Positions 24,751 through 32,525 of a stretch of DNA of 32,525 nucleotides are shown piece by piece (the first letter of the stretch is position 1; each line of letters starts with the position of its first letter). Source of the DNA: Bacteroidetes bacterium UBA6161 (GTDB taxonomy: Bacteria > Bacteroidota > Bacteroidia > NS11-12g > UBA955); the NCBI GenBank assembly GCA_002422315.1, contig DIUJ01000083.1:18660-51184 (forward strand), written 5' to 3'. The position numbers and the translations under genes were made by a program. The notes beneath the pieces are model-generated. The model saw only the letters and a program-made list of their open reading frames with translations. It did no database searches and was not told the DNA's origin.

Positions 24751-27051
24751 ATGCAAAACAACGAGTTGCCACCTTTTATAAACGACCTAGATGAAACCCA
24801 AAAAGAAGCGGTTTTGTGTACAGAAGGCCCCCTTATGGTTTTAGCAGGAGCGGGTTCGGGCAAAACCCGTGTACTAACCTACCGTATAGCAAACCTTATG
24901 TTCAATGGGGTAGATGCTTTTAACATACTCGCACTTACTTTTACCAACAAGGCCGCAAAAGAAATGAGGGCTAGGATAGAAAAAATAGTGGGTCCAGATG
25001 CCAGAAACCTTTGGATGGGAACTTTTCACTCCGTATTTGCTAAAATCCTTCGTTTTGAAGCAGAAAAAATTGGCTATACTTCCAATTTTACAATTTACGA
25101 TACCGACGATTCCAAAAGTCTTATCAAAACAATTATCAAGGAGTTTAATTTAGATGATAAATTATATAAACCTGCCCTAATTTACAACAGGATTTCTTCG
25201 GCCAAAAACAATCTTATAGCAGCCGAAGAGTATATAAATATGGCTGATTTAATGGCTTCGGATGAAGCAAATGGCCGCAAAAAAACAGCAGATATTTACA
25301 CAGAATACGCCAAAAGATGCTACAAGTCTGGGGTAATGGATTTTGACGATTTGCTTATGAACATGCACAAATTGCTCAAAAACCACCCCGATGTGCTAAA
25401 TAAATACCAACACAAGTTTAAATACGTATTGGTAGATGAGTACCAGGATACAAACCATTGCCAGTATATGATAATTAAGAGATTGGTGGCTGCTTCTAGA
25501 AATATTTGTGTAGTGGGCGACGATTCTCAAAGTATCTATTCTTTTAGGGGTGCTAATATCCAGAATATACTAAGCTTTTCTAGAGATTATCCAGAACACA
25601 ACATCATAAAACTAGAACAAAACTACAGGTCTTCTAAAACCATAGTGGCGGCTAGCGGCGACATAATAAGCCACAACAAAGAAAAGCTAGAAAAAAAAAT
25701 ATGGACTTCCAATCCGGAGGGTGAGAAAATAAATATTATTAAGGCTATGACAGATAGCGAAGAGGGTAAAATGATTGCCAATTCAATATTTGAAGCAGTG
25801 TCTAACCGAAAAGTAAACTATTCTGAAATAGCTATCTTGTATAGAACCAATGCACAATCCAGAGTTTTTGAAGAAGCTTTTAGGAAAATAAGTATCCCTT
25901 ACAGAATTTATGGAGGTTTGTCTTTTTATCAACGCAAGGAGATAAAAGACCTTATTGCATACCTGCGCTTGGTAGTAAATCCAGGAGACGAAGAAGCCCT
26001 AAAAAGAATTATAAATTACCCAACTAGAGGGATTGGAAATACCACGATTGAAAAACTTGTGTTTATAGCCAATCAGTACAATGTATCTATTTGGAATGTA
26101 ATAGAAAAAGCAAATCATTTTGAAGTTTTGGGCGCAGCGGTTTCTAAACTGAATAATTTTTACATGATGCTCACTAATTTTAGACAAATGGCTTTGGTAA
26201 AAGATGCTTCAGAAACCGCAGAATATGTAGCAAAACAAAGTGGATTGCTAAAACACCTTCATGACGATAAGACCCCAGAGGGTGTTTCAAGATTTGAGAA
26301 CATTACCGAGCTACTAAACGGTATAAAAGAGTTTTGTGAAGACGATACCAACGAAAACGAAAAAAACCTTTCTGCTTTTTTACAAGATGTAGCATTGCTT
26401 ACAGATAAAGATCAGGAAGAAGAAGACAATTCTCCCAAAGTAACCATGATGACCATTCATGCTTCTAAGGGTTTGGAATTTAAGTATGTATATGTAGTTG
26501 GGTTGGAAGAAAATTTATTTCCTTCTCACATGGCCCTTCAAAGTAGGGTAGAATTGGAAGAGGAAAGAAGGCTTTTTTACGTGGCAGTTACCCGGGCAGA
26601 GCAGGTTCTAACCTTAAGCTATGCAAGCAGTAGATTTAGGCATGGTACTTTGCTGCACTGCGACCCAAGTAGGTTTATTACAGAAATAGACCCAAGGTAT
26701 ATAAACAGTACCCTAATGTATAGAGGCAAACAAATGCCAAGCAAGGAATCTATTTTTGGAACAGAAGGTTTAGGCGATAAAAAAACATCCCTCACCAAAC
26801 TCAATATTCAACCTGCATTCAGAAAAAATATTAGCTTAAATACCAACAAACAAACAGGGGAACCAGACTTTGTACCAGATGACCTTACAGGCTTAAAGGC
26901 AGGCATGAGGGTTCTGCATCAAAGGTTTGGTAAAGGGGTAGTGCAAGAGGTTAGCGCCGAAGGGATAAACAGCAAAGCCATAGTTTTATTCAACGAATCA
27001 GAATCTAAAACTTTGGTATTAAGATTTGCAAAGATGAAAATATTGGATTAA
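24751..27051 (+). CDS. pcrA: UvrD/PcrA-type DNA helicase
   Basis: This 766-aa SF1A helicase translocates 3' to 5' and acts in excision repair and at replication conflicts. Walker A is GAGSGKTR at 33-40; other motifs are LVDEYQDTNH, GDDSQSIYSFRGA, LEQNYRSS, TIHASKGLEF and RRLFYVAVTRAEQ. The C-terminal segment VLHQRFGKGVVQEV is the Tudor-like domain that binds RNA polymerase in PcrA/UvrD. The open frame begins at a TTG two codons upstream, but the ATG at 24751 (MQNNELPPFIND) is the more natural start. It lies 94 bp after mfd, in the same repair pathway. The family name UvrD or PcrA is interchangeable here. Confidence 0.95.
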   Translation: MQNNELPPFINDLDETQKEAVLCTEGPLMVLAGAGSGKTRVLTYRIANLMFNGVDAFNILALTFTNKAAKEMRARIEKIVGPDARNLWMGTFHSVFAKILRFEAEKIGYTSNFTIYDTDDSKSLIKTIIKEFNLDDKLYKPALIYNRISSAKNNLIAAEEYINMADLMASDEANGRKKTADIYTEYAKRCYKSGVMDFDDLLMNMHKLLKNHPDVLNKYQHKFKYVLVDEYQDTNHCQYMIIKRLVAASRNICVVGDDSQSIYSFRGANIQNILSFSRDYPEHNIIKLEQNYRSSKTIVAASGDIISHNKEKLEKKIWTSNPEGEKINIIKAMTDSEEGKMIANSIFEAVSNRKVNYSEIAILYRTNAQSRVFEEAFRKISIPYRIYGGLSFYQRKEIKDLIAYLRLVVNPGDEEALKRIINYPTRGIGNTTIEKLVFIANQYNVSIWNVIEKANHFEVLGAAVSKLNNFYMMLTNFRQMALVKDASETAEYVAKQSGLLKHLHDDKTPEGVSRFENITELLNGIKEFCEDDTNENEKNLSAFLQDVALLTDKDQEEEDNSPKVTMMTIHASKGLEFKYVYVVGLEENLFPSHMALQSRVELEEERRLFYVAVTRAEQVLTLSYASSRFRHGTLLHCDPSRFITEIDPRYINSTLMYRGKQMPSKESIFGTEGLGDKKTSLTKLNIQPAFRKNISLNTNKQTGEPDFVPDDLTGLKAGMRVLHQRFGKGVVQEVSAEGINSKAIVLFNESESKTLVLRFAKMKILD

Positions 27052-27085
27052 TACCCTATTTTTGCGCATTATTATAAGTGAATAA

Positions 27086-27898
27086 ATGAAAAAATTAATT
27101 CTAAGTTTATTGATCCTAGGTTTTGTAACTGCTGCACAAGCTCAAAAAGAACCAATTTTAAAATCTAAAAAAGGCCATTATATATTACCTCAAACCGGGG
27201 ACTGGGCTATAGGTATTTCTGCAAACACTTTTTTGAATTATGCAGGAAATTTGTTTTCAAACAACAACAACGCGCCTGACTTTAGTTTCTTTGACCAAAA
27301 TAACACGGTTTTTGGAAAGAAATTTGTTTCAGAAAATTTTGCCTACAGAGGTTCCCTTTCTATGCTGTATGGCAATAGTACAGAGAATGTTTTTGTAAAA
27401 GACTTGGCTCCCGGTGCTGCATCGGATGCAACGGTTACCGATAAAATTAATGCTCAAAATTTTGAAATGATTTTGCGTGGAGGCGTAGAATACAGAAGAG
27501 GAAGCGGCAGGCTGCAAGGAGTATATGGCGGATATGCACAGGTTGGATTTTCTTCAGGAAGCACTAGTTCTAGAACCTATGGCAATACCATGGAAAACTA
27601 CAGAAGTGTTGCTCTTTCTCGTCAGACAGAATACAAAGAAGGCACCGGAATGAACTTTGGACTTTTTGGATTTGCAGGGGTAGAATACTTTTTTGCTCCT
27701 AGAATTTCTATAGGTGGCGAATTTAATTTGGGTGCATTATACTACATGGAAGGCAAAACTACAAGAACAGAAGAAGTATGGAACAATTCTACATCTAGTG
27801 CAGAAATCCTTAAAAAAGATGTGCAAGCAAATTCATCTGAGTTTAATATAAGTACGGATAATTTGGGTGGTGTTCTTAAGTTAATGTTTCATTTTTAA
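27086..27898 (+). CDS. outer-membrane beta-barrel protein (270 aa)
   Basis: The signal peptide MKKLILSLLILGFVTAAQA is followed by the mature start QKEPILKSKKG. The rest is alternating strands with aromatic girdle residues (WAIGISANTFLNYAGNLF, YRGSLSMLYGN, FEMILRGGVEYRR, MNFGLFGFAGVEYFFAPRIS, GVLKLMFHF), ending with F as outer-membrane barrels do. It matches the small outer-membrane-protein-like barrels common in Bacteroidota. Substrate or role cannot be read from the sequence. A TATTTTTG -7-like box is at 27057-27064 with a poor -33. A lipoprotein gene follows at 58 bp. Confidence 0.85.
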   Translation: MKKLILSLLILGFVTAAQAQKEPILKSKKGHYILPQTGDWAIGISANTFLNYAGNLFSNNNNAPDFSFFDQNNTVFGKKFVSENFAYRGSLSMLYGNSTENVFVKDLAPGAASDATVTDKINAQNFEMILRGGVEYRRGSGRLQGVYGGYAQVGFSSGSTSSRTYGNTMENYRSVALSRQTEYKEGTGMNFGLFGFAGVEYFFAPRISIGGEFNLGALYYMEGKTTRTEEVWNNSTSSAEILKKDVQANSSEFNISTDNLGGVLKLMFHF

Positions 27899-27956
27899 TT
27901 CGATAATGCTTTTATTTAAATAAATTACTATATTTGCCACGTAAAATTTTAATCAT

Positions 27957-28484
27957 ATGAAAAATATACTTTTGAAAAGTACAATGGTATTGCTATTTGG
28001 AATTTTGTTGGTAGCAAGCGGTTGTAAGTACGAAGATGGTCCTATAGTTTCTTTCAGAGCTAAATCCGATAGGCTTGCACAAATTTGGAACATAGACAAA
28101 GTAACTTTTGAAGGAAATGATTTTACCTCATCCTACAAAAAAGATGGAGTGATTATAGCTTTTGAAGTTTACAAAAACAATGCTTATTCTTTTAATTACA
28201 GAAACGAAGATAAAACTGCAATAAATCAGTCTACCACCCATGCTCTTTCTAAATCTTTCCCAATGGCAGATTTGCCATTTATACAAACTGTTGGTTCGGG
28301 AGGAAGATGGACCTTTGTAAATGATTTTGAAGCCATTCAAATGGATGGTGAATTGTCTCAAGACCCAAACAATAAAGTGGTTCCTGAAATTACAATCTTA
28401 GAACTTAAGAAAAGCGCATTAAAACTTAAAGGCAAAAATGCATCTGGACAAGAATTTGTGGTAGAGTTCAGCCCAATGTTTTAA
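27957..28484 (+). CDS. small lipoprotein, lipocalin-like (175 aa)
   Basis: Signal with lipobox VASGC and acylated C23. The mature part (QIWNIDKVTFEGNDFT, GVIIAFEVYKNNAYSFNY, GRWTFVNDFEAIQMDGE, ITILELKKSALKLKG, FVVEFSPMF) is a succession of beta strands starting with a W-x-I-D-K-V motif like the lipocalin-like domains of Bacteroidota lipoproteins. A TATATTTG box lies at 27929-27936 upstream of the ATG, so it has its own promoter. A strong terminator follows it. The function is unknown. Confidence 0.82.
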   Translation: MKNILLKSTMVLLFGILLVASGCKYEDGPIVSFRAKSDRLAQIWNIDKVTFEGNDFTSSYKKDGVIIAFEVYKNNAYSFNYRNEDKTAINQSTTHALSKSFPMADLPFIQTVGSGGRWTFVNDFEAIQMDGELSQDPNNKVVPEITILELKKSALKLKGKNASGQEFVVEFSPMF

Positions 28485-28511
28485 ACTTATTCACAATTTA
28501 TTTAAAAAATT

Positions 28512-28536
28512 AAGCCTCCTAATTGGAGGCTTTTTT
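28512..28536 (+). terminator. rho-independent terminator after the lipoprotein gene
   Basis: Stem AAGCCTCC (28512-28519), loop TAATT, GGAGGCTT (28525-28532), and a T-run to 28536. It is a classic intrinsic terminator and is followed immediately by the promoter box of the next gene. Confidence 0.9.
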
Positions 28537-28538
28537 AT

Positions 28539-28546
28539 TATATTTG
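28539..28546 (+). promoter_or_regulatory. candidate -7 box (TATATTTG) for DUF4290-murA
   Basis: TATATTTG matches TAnnTTTG and ends 6 nt before the ATG at 28553, so the transcript may be nearly leaderless. The -33 would fall inside the terminator stem and is not clear. Confidence 0.45.
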
Positions 28547-28552
28547 AAACCT

Positions 28553-29197
28553 ATGGAAAACAACCCCTTCCTAATTTATAATACCATGCAACCCGCATTG
28601 GTTATATCGGAATATGGCCGCATTATTCAAGACTACGTTAGCCATATTCTACAAATAGAAGATAGAGAAAAAAGAAGTAAACAGGCTGCCGCTTTAGTTC
28701 TTGTAATGGAAAATTTGAATCCTTCCGTTAAGGAGCAAGCCGACTATAAACATAAATTATGGGACCATTTACATATTATTGCCAATTTTAAATTGGATGT
28801 GGATAGCCCTTACCCTGTTCCTTCTCCAGAAATTCAACAGATGAAACCTGAGCCAATTCCTTACCCTACCCAACCTATTAAGTTTAGATTTTATGGTAGG
28901 AACTTGCAATACATGGTGGCTAAGGCAGCCGAAATAAACGACGAGGGTTTGAAAGACGATTTCGTAAATCTATTGGCTTCTTTTATGAAAAATTCTTCCA
29001 GAAGTTGGAACAACGAAGACCTCACCAATGAAATGATCGCAAATCACTTGGCTTCTATGTCGCAAGGCAAGTTAATTGTAAGCCCAGAAAGCTTGGAAAT
29101 TAAAATTGACAACAGTTTTAAAAGAAAGAAAAATTTCAAACCCAATAAAAACTTTTCGAAATACAAAAAGAATAACAACTATAAAAACTACAGATAA
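28553..29197 (+). CDS. DUF4290 protein
   Basis: This protein of 214 aa matches the Bacteroidota family DUF4290, often found before murA. Signatures include NPFLIYNTMQPALVISEYGR, DYVSHILQIEDREKRSKQA and YGRNLQYMVAKAAEINDE. The open frame begins at a TTG inside the terminator, but the ATG at 28553 is the real start, giving MENNPFLIYN. The last 25 residues are a basic K/N-rich tail, which may bind nucleic acid. Function is unknown. Its stop TAA overlaps the murA ATG by one base (TAATG), so the two are translationally coupled. Confidence 0.9.
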   Translation: MENNPFLIYNTMQPALVISEYGRIIQDYVSHILQIEDREKRSKQAAALVLVMENLNPSVKEQADYKHKLWDHLHIIANFKLDVDSPYPVPSPEIQQMKPEPIPYPTQPIKFRFYGRNLQYMVAKAAEINDEGLKDDFVNLLASFMKNSSRSWNNEDLTNEMIANHLASMSQGKLIVSPESLEIKIDNSFKRKKNFKPNKNFSKYKKNNNYKNYR

Positions 29198-30513
29198 TGG
29201 GTGTTTTTAGAATCACAGGTGGCCATAAACTTAAAGGAGAAATTGTTCCTCAAGGTGCAAAAAATGAAGCGTTACAAATACTTTGTGCAGTACTTTTAAC
29301 AAAAGATCTCGTTACAATTCACAATATTCCTCAGATTAGAGATGTACTTAAACTAATAGATTTACTCGCTAAACTAGGTGTAGAAGTAAACAAACTAGGA
29401 GATTTTAGCTATACGTTTAAAGCAGATCAAGTTAATTTAGATTACTTGAATTCTGAAGAATTTAAAATACAGGCTGCTGCGCTTAGAGGTTCTATTATGA
29501 TAGTTGGTCCTTTGCTCTCCAGATTTGGAAAAGGATTTATACCTAGCCCGGGTGGCGATAAAATTGGAAGAAGAAGACTCGATACACATTTTGTTGGATT
29601 GCAAAAATTAGGAGGTAATTTTGAGTACCTCAAAGAAACTAGTTTTTACAAAATTAGTACCAATGGAAGATTAAAAGGAACTTATATGCACTTAGACGAA
29701 GCTTCTGTTACAGGTACAGCAAACCTTGTAATGGCAGCCGTTTTAGCAGATGGAGAAACAACCATTTACAATGCTGCTTGTGAGCCTTATTTGCAACAAT
29801 TATGCACCATGATAAATGACATGGGCGGTAAAATACACGGAATAGGGTCTAACAGATTAACTATACATGGTGTAGAGTCTTTAGGCGGAACTACGCATAC
29901 CATTTTACCAGATATGATAGAAATAGGTTCTTTTATTGGTTTAGCACCTATGACAGAGTCTGAAATAACTATTAAAAATTGTAGAATAGACCAACTAGGG
30001 ATAATCCCAGATACCTTTAGAAGGTTGGGGGTGGAGATGGAATTTAGAGGAGACGACATATACCTGCCAGCTCAAAAAAACTACGAGATAGATACCTTTA
30101 TAGATGGTTCTATTCTCACTATTTCTGATTCTATTTGGCCTGGATTTACCCCAGACTTAATTTCTATAGCTTTAGTCACCGCAATTCAAGCCAAAGGAAA
30201 TGTTCTAATTCACCAAAAAATGTTCGAAAGCAGATTATTTTTTGTAGATAATTTGATAGATATGGGTGCTCAGATTATACTTTGTGATCCTCATAGAGCT
30301 ACGGTAATGGGACTGGATAAAAAAGTAAAACTCAAAGGGATTACCATGACCTCCCCCGATATCCGTGCAGGAGTTGCTTTGCTTATTGCAGCTATGTCGG
30401 CAGATGGTGTAAGCCATATCAAAAATATAGAACAAATAGATAGGGGATACCAATTTATAGATACAAGATTGAATGCAATTGGTGCAAAAATCGAAAGGTT
30501 AGATTCTATTTAA
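29197..30513 (+). CDS. murA: UDP-N-acetylglucosamine 1-carboxyvinyltransferase MurA
   Basis: MurA (438 aa) transfers enolpyruvate from PEP to UDP-GlcNAc, the first committed step of peptidoglycan synthesis in the cytoplasm. K22-N23 in QGAKNEAL is the substrate-binding pair. The catalytic loop reads PSPGGDKIGRRRLDTH, so the residue that is Cys115 in E. coli is Asp121 here. MurA enzymes with Asp at this place (known from Mycobacterium and Chlamydia) are not alkylated by fosfomycin. The start ATG overlaps the DUF4290 stop. The 79 bp between it and the true start of grpE hold a regulatory-looking inverted repeat. Family and role are firm; resistance is inferred. Confidence 0.97.
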   Translation: MGVFRITGGHKLKGEIVPQGAKNEALQILCAVLLTKDLVTIHNIPQIRDVLKLIDLLAKLGVEVNKLGDFSYTFKADQVNLDYLNSEEFKIQAAALRGSIMIVGPLLSRFGKGFIPSPGGDKIGRRRLDTHFVGLQKLGGNFEYLKETSFYKISTNGRLKGTYMHLDEASVTGTANLVMAAVLADGETTIYNAACEPYLQQLCTMINDMGGKIHGIGSNRLTIHGVESLGGTTHTILPDMIEIGSFIGLAPMTESEITIKNCRIDQLGIIPDTFRRLGVEMEFRGDDIYLPAQKNYEIDTFIDGSILTISDSIWPGFTPDLISIALVTAIQAKGNVLIHQKMFESRLFFVDNLIDMGAQIILCDPHRATVMGLDKKVKLKGITMTSPDIRAGVALLIAAMSADGVSHIKNIEQIDRGYQFIDTRLNAIGAKIERLDSI

Positions 30514-30522
30514 TTTAATACG

Positions 30523-30535
30523 TGACACTTTGTCA
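30523..30535 (+). promoter_or_regulatory. inverted repeat TGACA-CTT-TGTCA upstream of grpE
   Basis: A perfect 5-bp inverted repeat with a 3-nt centre sits 58-70 bp before the likely grpE ATG. TTTG at 30539-30542 and CTTTG near 30557 could form a promoter, but the match is poor. An operator for heat-shock control is a reasonable guess, given the genes behind it. Confidence 0.4.
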
Positions 30536-30592
30536 TTATTTGCACTCTGGCAAGAACTTTGGACTCGTATGAGCCAAAATACAGTAAAGATT

Positions 30593-31129
30593 ATGTCTAC
30601 AAAAAAAACACAGGAAGATGCAAACATCAATCATTCCGAACAAGAATTGAATGAAGAAGTGAGCCAAAATACAGAAAACCCTGAAGTTGAAATAAATCTG
30701 GAATTACAGTTACAAGAAGAAAAAGATAAATTTTTGCGTTTGTTTGCAGAATTTGAAAATTTTAGAAAAAGAAATGCAAAAGAGAGAATAGAATTACTTC
30801 AAACAGCTGGTAAAGAAGTTATCCAAGACCTATTGCCAGTATTGGATGATTTTAGTAGAGCAATGAAAGCCAACGCTGATGCCCTTGATACTTACAAGGA
30901 AGGAATAGAATTGGTGGTTAGAAAACTAAATGGCACCATGGAGTCTAAAGGCTTGAAAAAAATGAATTGCTTAGGAGAAGCTTTTAATCCAGACTTACAC
31001 GAAGCAATTACCCAAATCCCTGTAGAGGATGAAAAAATGAAAGGCTGTATAGTAGATGTAGTAGAAGATGGATATACATTAAACGATAGGGTTATACGTT
31101 TTGCAAAAGTTATTATAGGCCAATCTTAA
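30593..31129 (+). CDS. grpE: nucleotide exchange factor GrpE
   Basis: GrpE (178 aa from this start) releases ADP from DnaK and so drives the chaperone cycle with DnaJ. An acidic, disordered N-terminus (QEDANINHSEQELNEEVSQN) precedes the long dimerisation helix (LQLQEEKDKFLRLFAEFENF, then RKRNAKERIELLQ) and the beta domain with EAFNPDLHEAI and VIRFAKVIIG. The open frame extends upstream to a TTG at 30530, and another ATG is at 30569; MSTKKTQ at 30593 begins a typical GrpE and leaves room for the promoter. It is followed by dnaJ 10 bp later, so the two form an operon. dnaK is not in the window. Confidence 0.95.
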   Translation: MSTKKTQEDANINHSEQELNEEVSQNTENPEVEINLELQLQEEKDKFLRLFAEFENFRKRNAKERIELLQTAGKEVIQDLLPVLDDFSRAMKANADALDTYKEGIELVVRKLNGTMESKGLKKMNCLGEAFNPDLHEAITQIPVEDEKMKGCIVDVVEDGYTLNDRVIRFAKVIIGQS

Positions 31130-31139
31130 ACCCAAAATT

Positions 31140-32252
31140 ATGGCAAAAAGAGATTATTATGAAGTATTAGGAGTGGAAAAAAATGCTAGTGCAGATGAAA
31201 TTAAAAAAGCATACAGAAAGCTAGCAATAAAATACCACCCTGATAAAAACCCAGACGACAAGTCGGCTGAGGATAAATTTAAAGAAGCAGCAGAAGCTTA
31301 CGAAGTATTGAGCAATGCTGACAAAAAGGCAAAGTATGACAGATTTGGACACCAAGGAATGGGAGGCGCAGGCGGATTCTCAGGACAAGGGATGTCCATG
31401 GATGATATTTTTTCTCAGTTTGGGGATGTTTTTGGCGATTCTTTTGGTAGTTTTTTCGGTGGTGGAGGTGGAAGAAGAGGGCCACGAAGACCTACAGGTT
31501 CCAATATCCGCATCAAACTTAAGGTTAGTTTCGAAGACATAAAAAAAGGCTCGGAAAAGAAAATACGCTTCAAACGTTGGGTTGTAGCCCCTGGCTTAGA
31601 GTTTAAATCATGCAATACTTGTGGCGGTTCGGGTTCGGTAACAAGAGTAACCCAAACTTTTTTAGGTCACATGCAAACTACTGCTGCTTGCCCTAGCTGC
31701 GGTGGTACAGGTCAAACCATAAACAATAGACCCAAAGGAGCCAACGAACAAGGATTGGTTCAAGAAGAAACCGAAACTACACTAAAAATACCTGCAGGGG
31801 TTCAGGATGGAATGCAATTATCCGTATCTGGCAAAGGAAATGAGGTGCCAGGTGGTGTACCCGGCGATTTAATCTTGATTATTGAGGAAATAGCGCACCC
31901 TGAACTTACAAGAGAAGAATCTAATGTGTACTTTGACTTATTTATTAGTGTTCCAGAAGCTGTTTTAGGTTGTACAGCAGAAGTGCCTACCATAGAAGGA
32001 AAGGCAAAAATTACAATAGACGCGGGTATTCAAAGCGGAAAAGTATTGAAACTTCGCGGGAAAGGTTTTCCCGATATAAATGGTTACCATACCGGAGATC
32101 AGCTTGTAAGGGTAAATGTATTTATTCCTTCTAAAATAAATAAAGAAGAAGAGGCTTTGATGAAAAAATTACTAGATTCTGAAAGTTTCTCCCCAGAAAA
32201 CAAACCTAAAAAAGACAGGTCTTTTTTCGATAGAATGAAGGATTTTATTTAA
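31140..32252 (+). CDS. dnaJ: co-chaperone DnaJ
   Basis: DnaJ (370 aa) delivers unfolded protein to DnaK and stimulates its ATPase. J domain 1-70 with HPD at 33-35; Gly/Phe-rich region about 72-115; zinc region with CNTCGGSG (158-165) and CPSCGGTG (184-191); then substrate-binding beta domains and a dimerisation tail. Only two CxxCxGxG motifs are present where E. coli DnaJ has four, which would leave one zinc site; I recall this short form in Bacteroidota DnaJ. Start ATG 10 bp after grpE. A strong terminator follows the stop after 58 bp. Confidence 0.97.
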   Translation: MAKRDYYEVLGVEKNASADEIKKAYRKLAIKYHPDKNPDDKSAEDKFKEAAEAYEVLSNADKKAKYDRFGHQGMGGAGGFSGQGMSMDDIFSQFGDVFGDSFGSFFGGGGGRRGPRRPTGSNIRIKLKVSFEDIKKGSEKKIRFKRWVVAPGLEFKSCNTCGGSGSVTRVTQTFLGHMQTTAACPSCGGTGQTINNRPKGANEQGLVQEETETTLKIPAGVQDGMQLSVSGKGNEVPGGVPGDLILIIEEIAHPELTREESNVYFDLFISVPEAVLGCTAEVPTIEGKAKITIDAGIQSGKVLKLRGKGFPDINGYHTGDQLVRVNVFIPSKINKEEEALMKKLLDSESFSPENKPKKDRSFFDRMKDFI

Positions 32253-32310
32253 AATTATTTTACCTTTGCTTATTGTTAATTTCATAGGTTAATTTTATTA
32301 AATGATTAAA

Positions 32311-32340
32311 AAAACTCGCTAGTAATAGCGAGTTTTTTTT
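32311..32340 (+). terminator. rho-independent terminator after grpE-dnaJ
   Basis: Perfect 11-bp stem AAAACTCGCTA (32311-32321) with TAGCGAGTTTT (32326-32336), loop GTAA, and a T-run to 32340. The A-run on the other side makes it useful in both directions. Confidence 0.92.
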
Positions 32341-32389
32341 GGGGGGAGGGTGAGTTGTATTTATAATTACTATGTATTTCTGCAATGAA

Positions 32390-32525
32390 GCACCAAAGGT
32401 GCGCAATCCTTAGCATAGCCTGCAAGGGCTATGAAAGAAATCAAGCCAACACACTACAAGCGCCAAAGGTGCGCAATAATGGTACTTGTACTTTGTTAAA
32501 CCCAAAATACGCATTAGCGTATTTT
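32390..32525. repeat. cluster of REP-like palindromes
   Basis: Four small palindromes lie in 136 bp: GCACCAAAGGTGC (32390-32402), CATAGCC/GGCTATG (32414-32433), GCGCCAAAGGTGCGC (32460-32474), and AAAATACGC/GCGTATTTT with loop ATTA (32504-32525, perfect). The first and third share CCAAAGGTGCGCAAT. Their alternating order suggests a REP/BIME-like intergenic element that continues past the window. No gene is visible after the dnaJ terminator. Confidence 0.65.

Noticed and set aside
30549..30560. sigma-54-like TGGCA-N-TTTGG before grpE
   Set aside because: The -12 element reads TTGG where TTGC is needed; one mismatch in the key dinucleotide is enough to discard it.
1..32525. tRNA, rRNA, integrase or prophage genes
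   Set aside because: I looked for integrase, transposase and capsid-type proteins among the frames and for clear tRNA-like folds, and found none I could support by eye.

Overview
The window looks like a chromosomal segment of a low-GC Bacteroidota. The support is a MurA next to a DUF4290 gene, grpE-dnaJ with a Bacteroidota-style short zinc region in DnaJ, start regions with the TAnnTTTG -7 box instead of a clear Shine-Dalgarno, many lipoproteins, and a large secreted TPR protein. I cannot name a genus.

Layout. (1) 93-3787, minus strand: housekeeping-type genes, a 989-aa periplasmic TPR protein and a YggS-family PLP protein. (2) About 3824-21300: an AT-rich accessory island, minus strand up to about 15 kb and plus strand after it. 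It holds a DUF4143 ATPase, unknown secreted or membrane proteins, a helicase-IV-like SF1 helicase followed in the same frame by TPR and WYL segments, a 602-aa protein with a nuclease-like motif, a Shedu (DUF4263) nuclease, a strange palindrome with heptad repeats, two lipoproteins, a membrane protein, a DEDDh exonuclease-BRCT protein and a DUF4041/GIY-YIG protein. (3) 21318-32252, plus strand: core genes mfd, pcrA/uvrD-like helicase, an outer-membrane barrel, a lipoprotein, DUF4290, murA, grpE, dnaJ. (4) Past dnaJ, a terminator and REP-like palindromes run to the window edge.

The most interesting region is 7715-14798. Three consecutive minus-strand units (helicase; 602-aa protein; Shedu) each sit between short inverted arms that hug the coding region, just before the start codon and just after the stop. 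The arm sequence differs between units, but within each unit the two arms are complementary (13 of 14, 13 of 14 and 13 of 15 positions). The DNA between units is shared instead: a 3' module with the palindrome GTTGCGCAAC and a promoter module with a Bacteroidota -33/-7 pair. Conserved boundaries with variable, self-complementary cassette ends are what an integron-like cassette array would look like, but the boundaries are longer than standard attC sites, carry a promoter, and no integrase is visible in the window. The payload is mostly defence-like, so this may be a modular defence-gene array.

A second notable point: the helicase frame continues past its TAA through a TPR segment, a second TAA and a WYL-like domain, with no frameshift and no ATG start for the later pieces. 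The second TAA falls inside what reads as one TPR unit. This suggests one long protein broken by two nonsense codons, or stop-codon readthrough.
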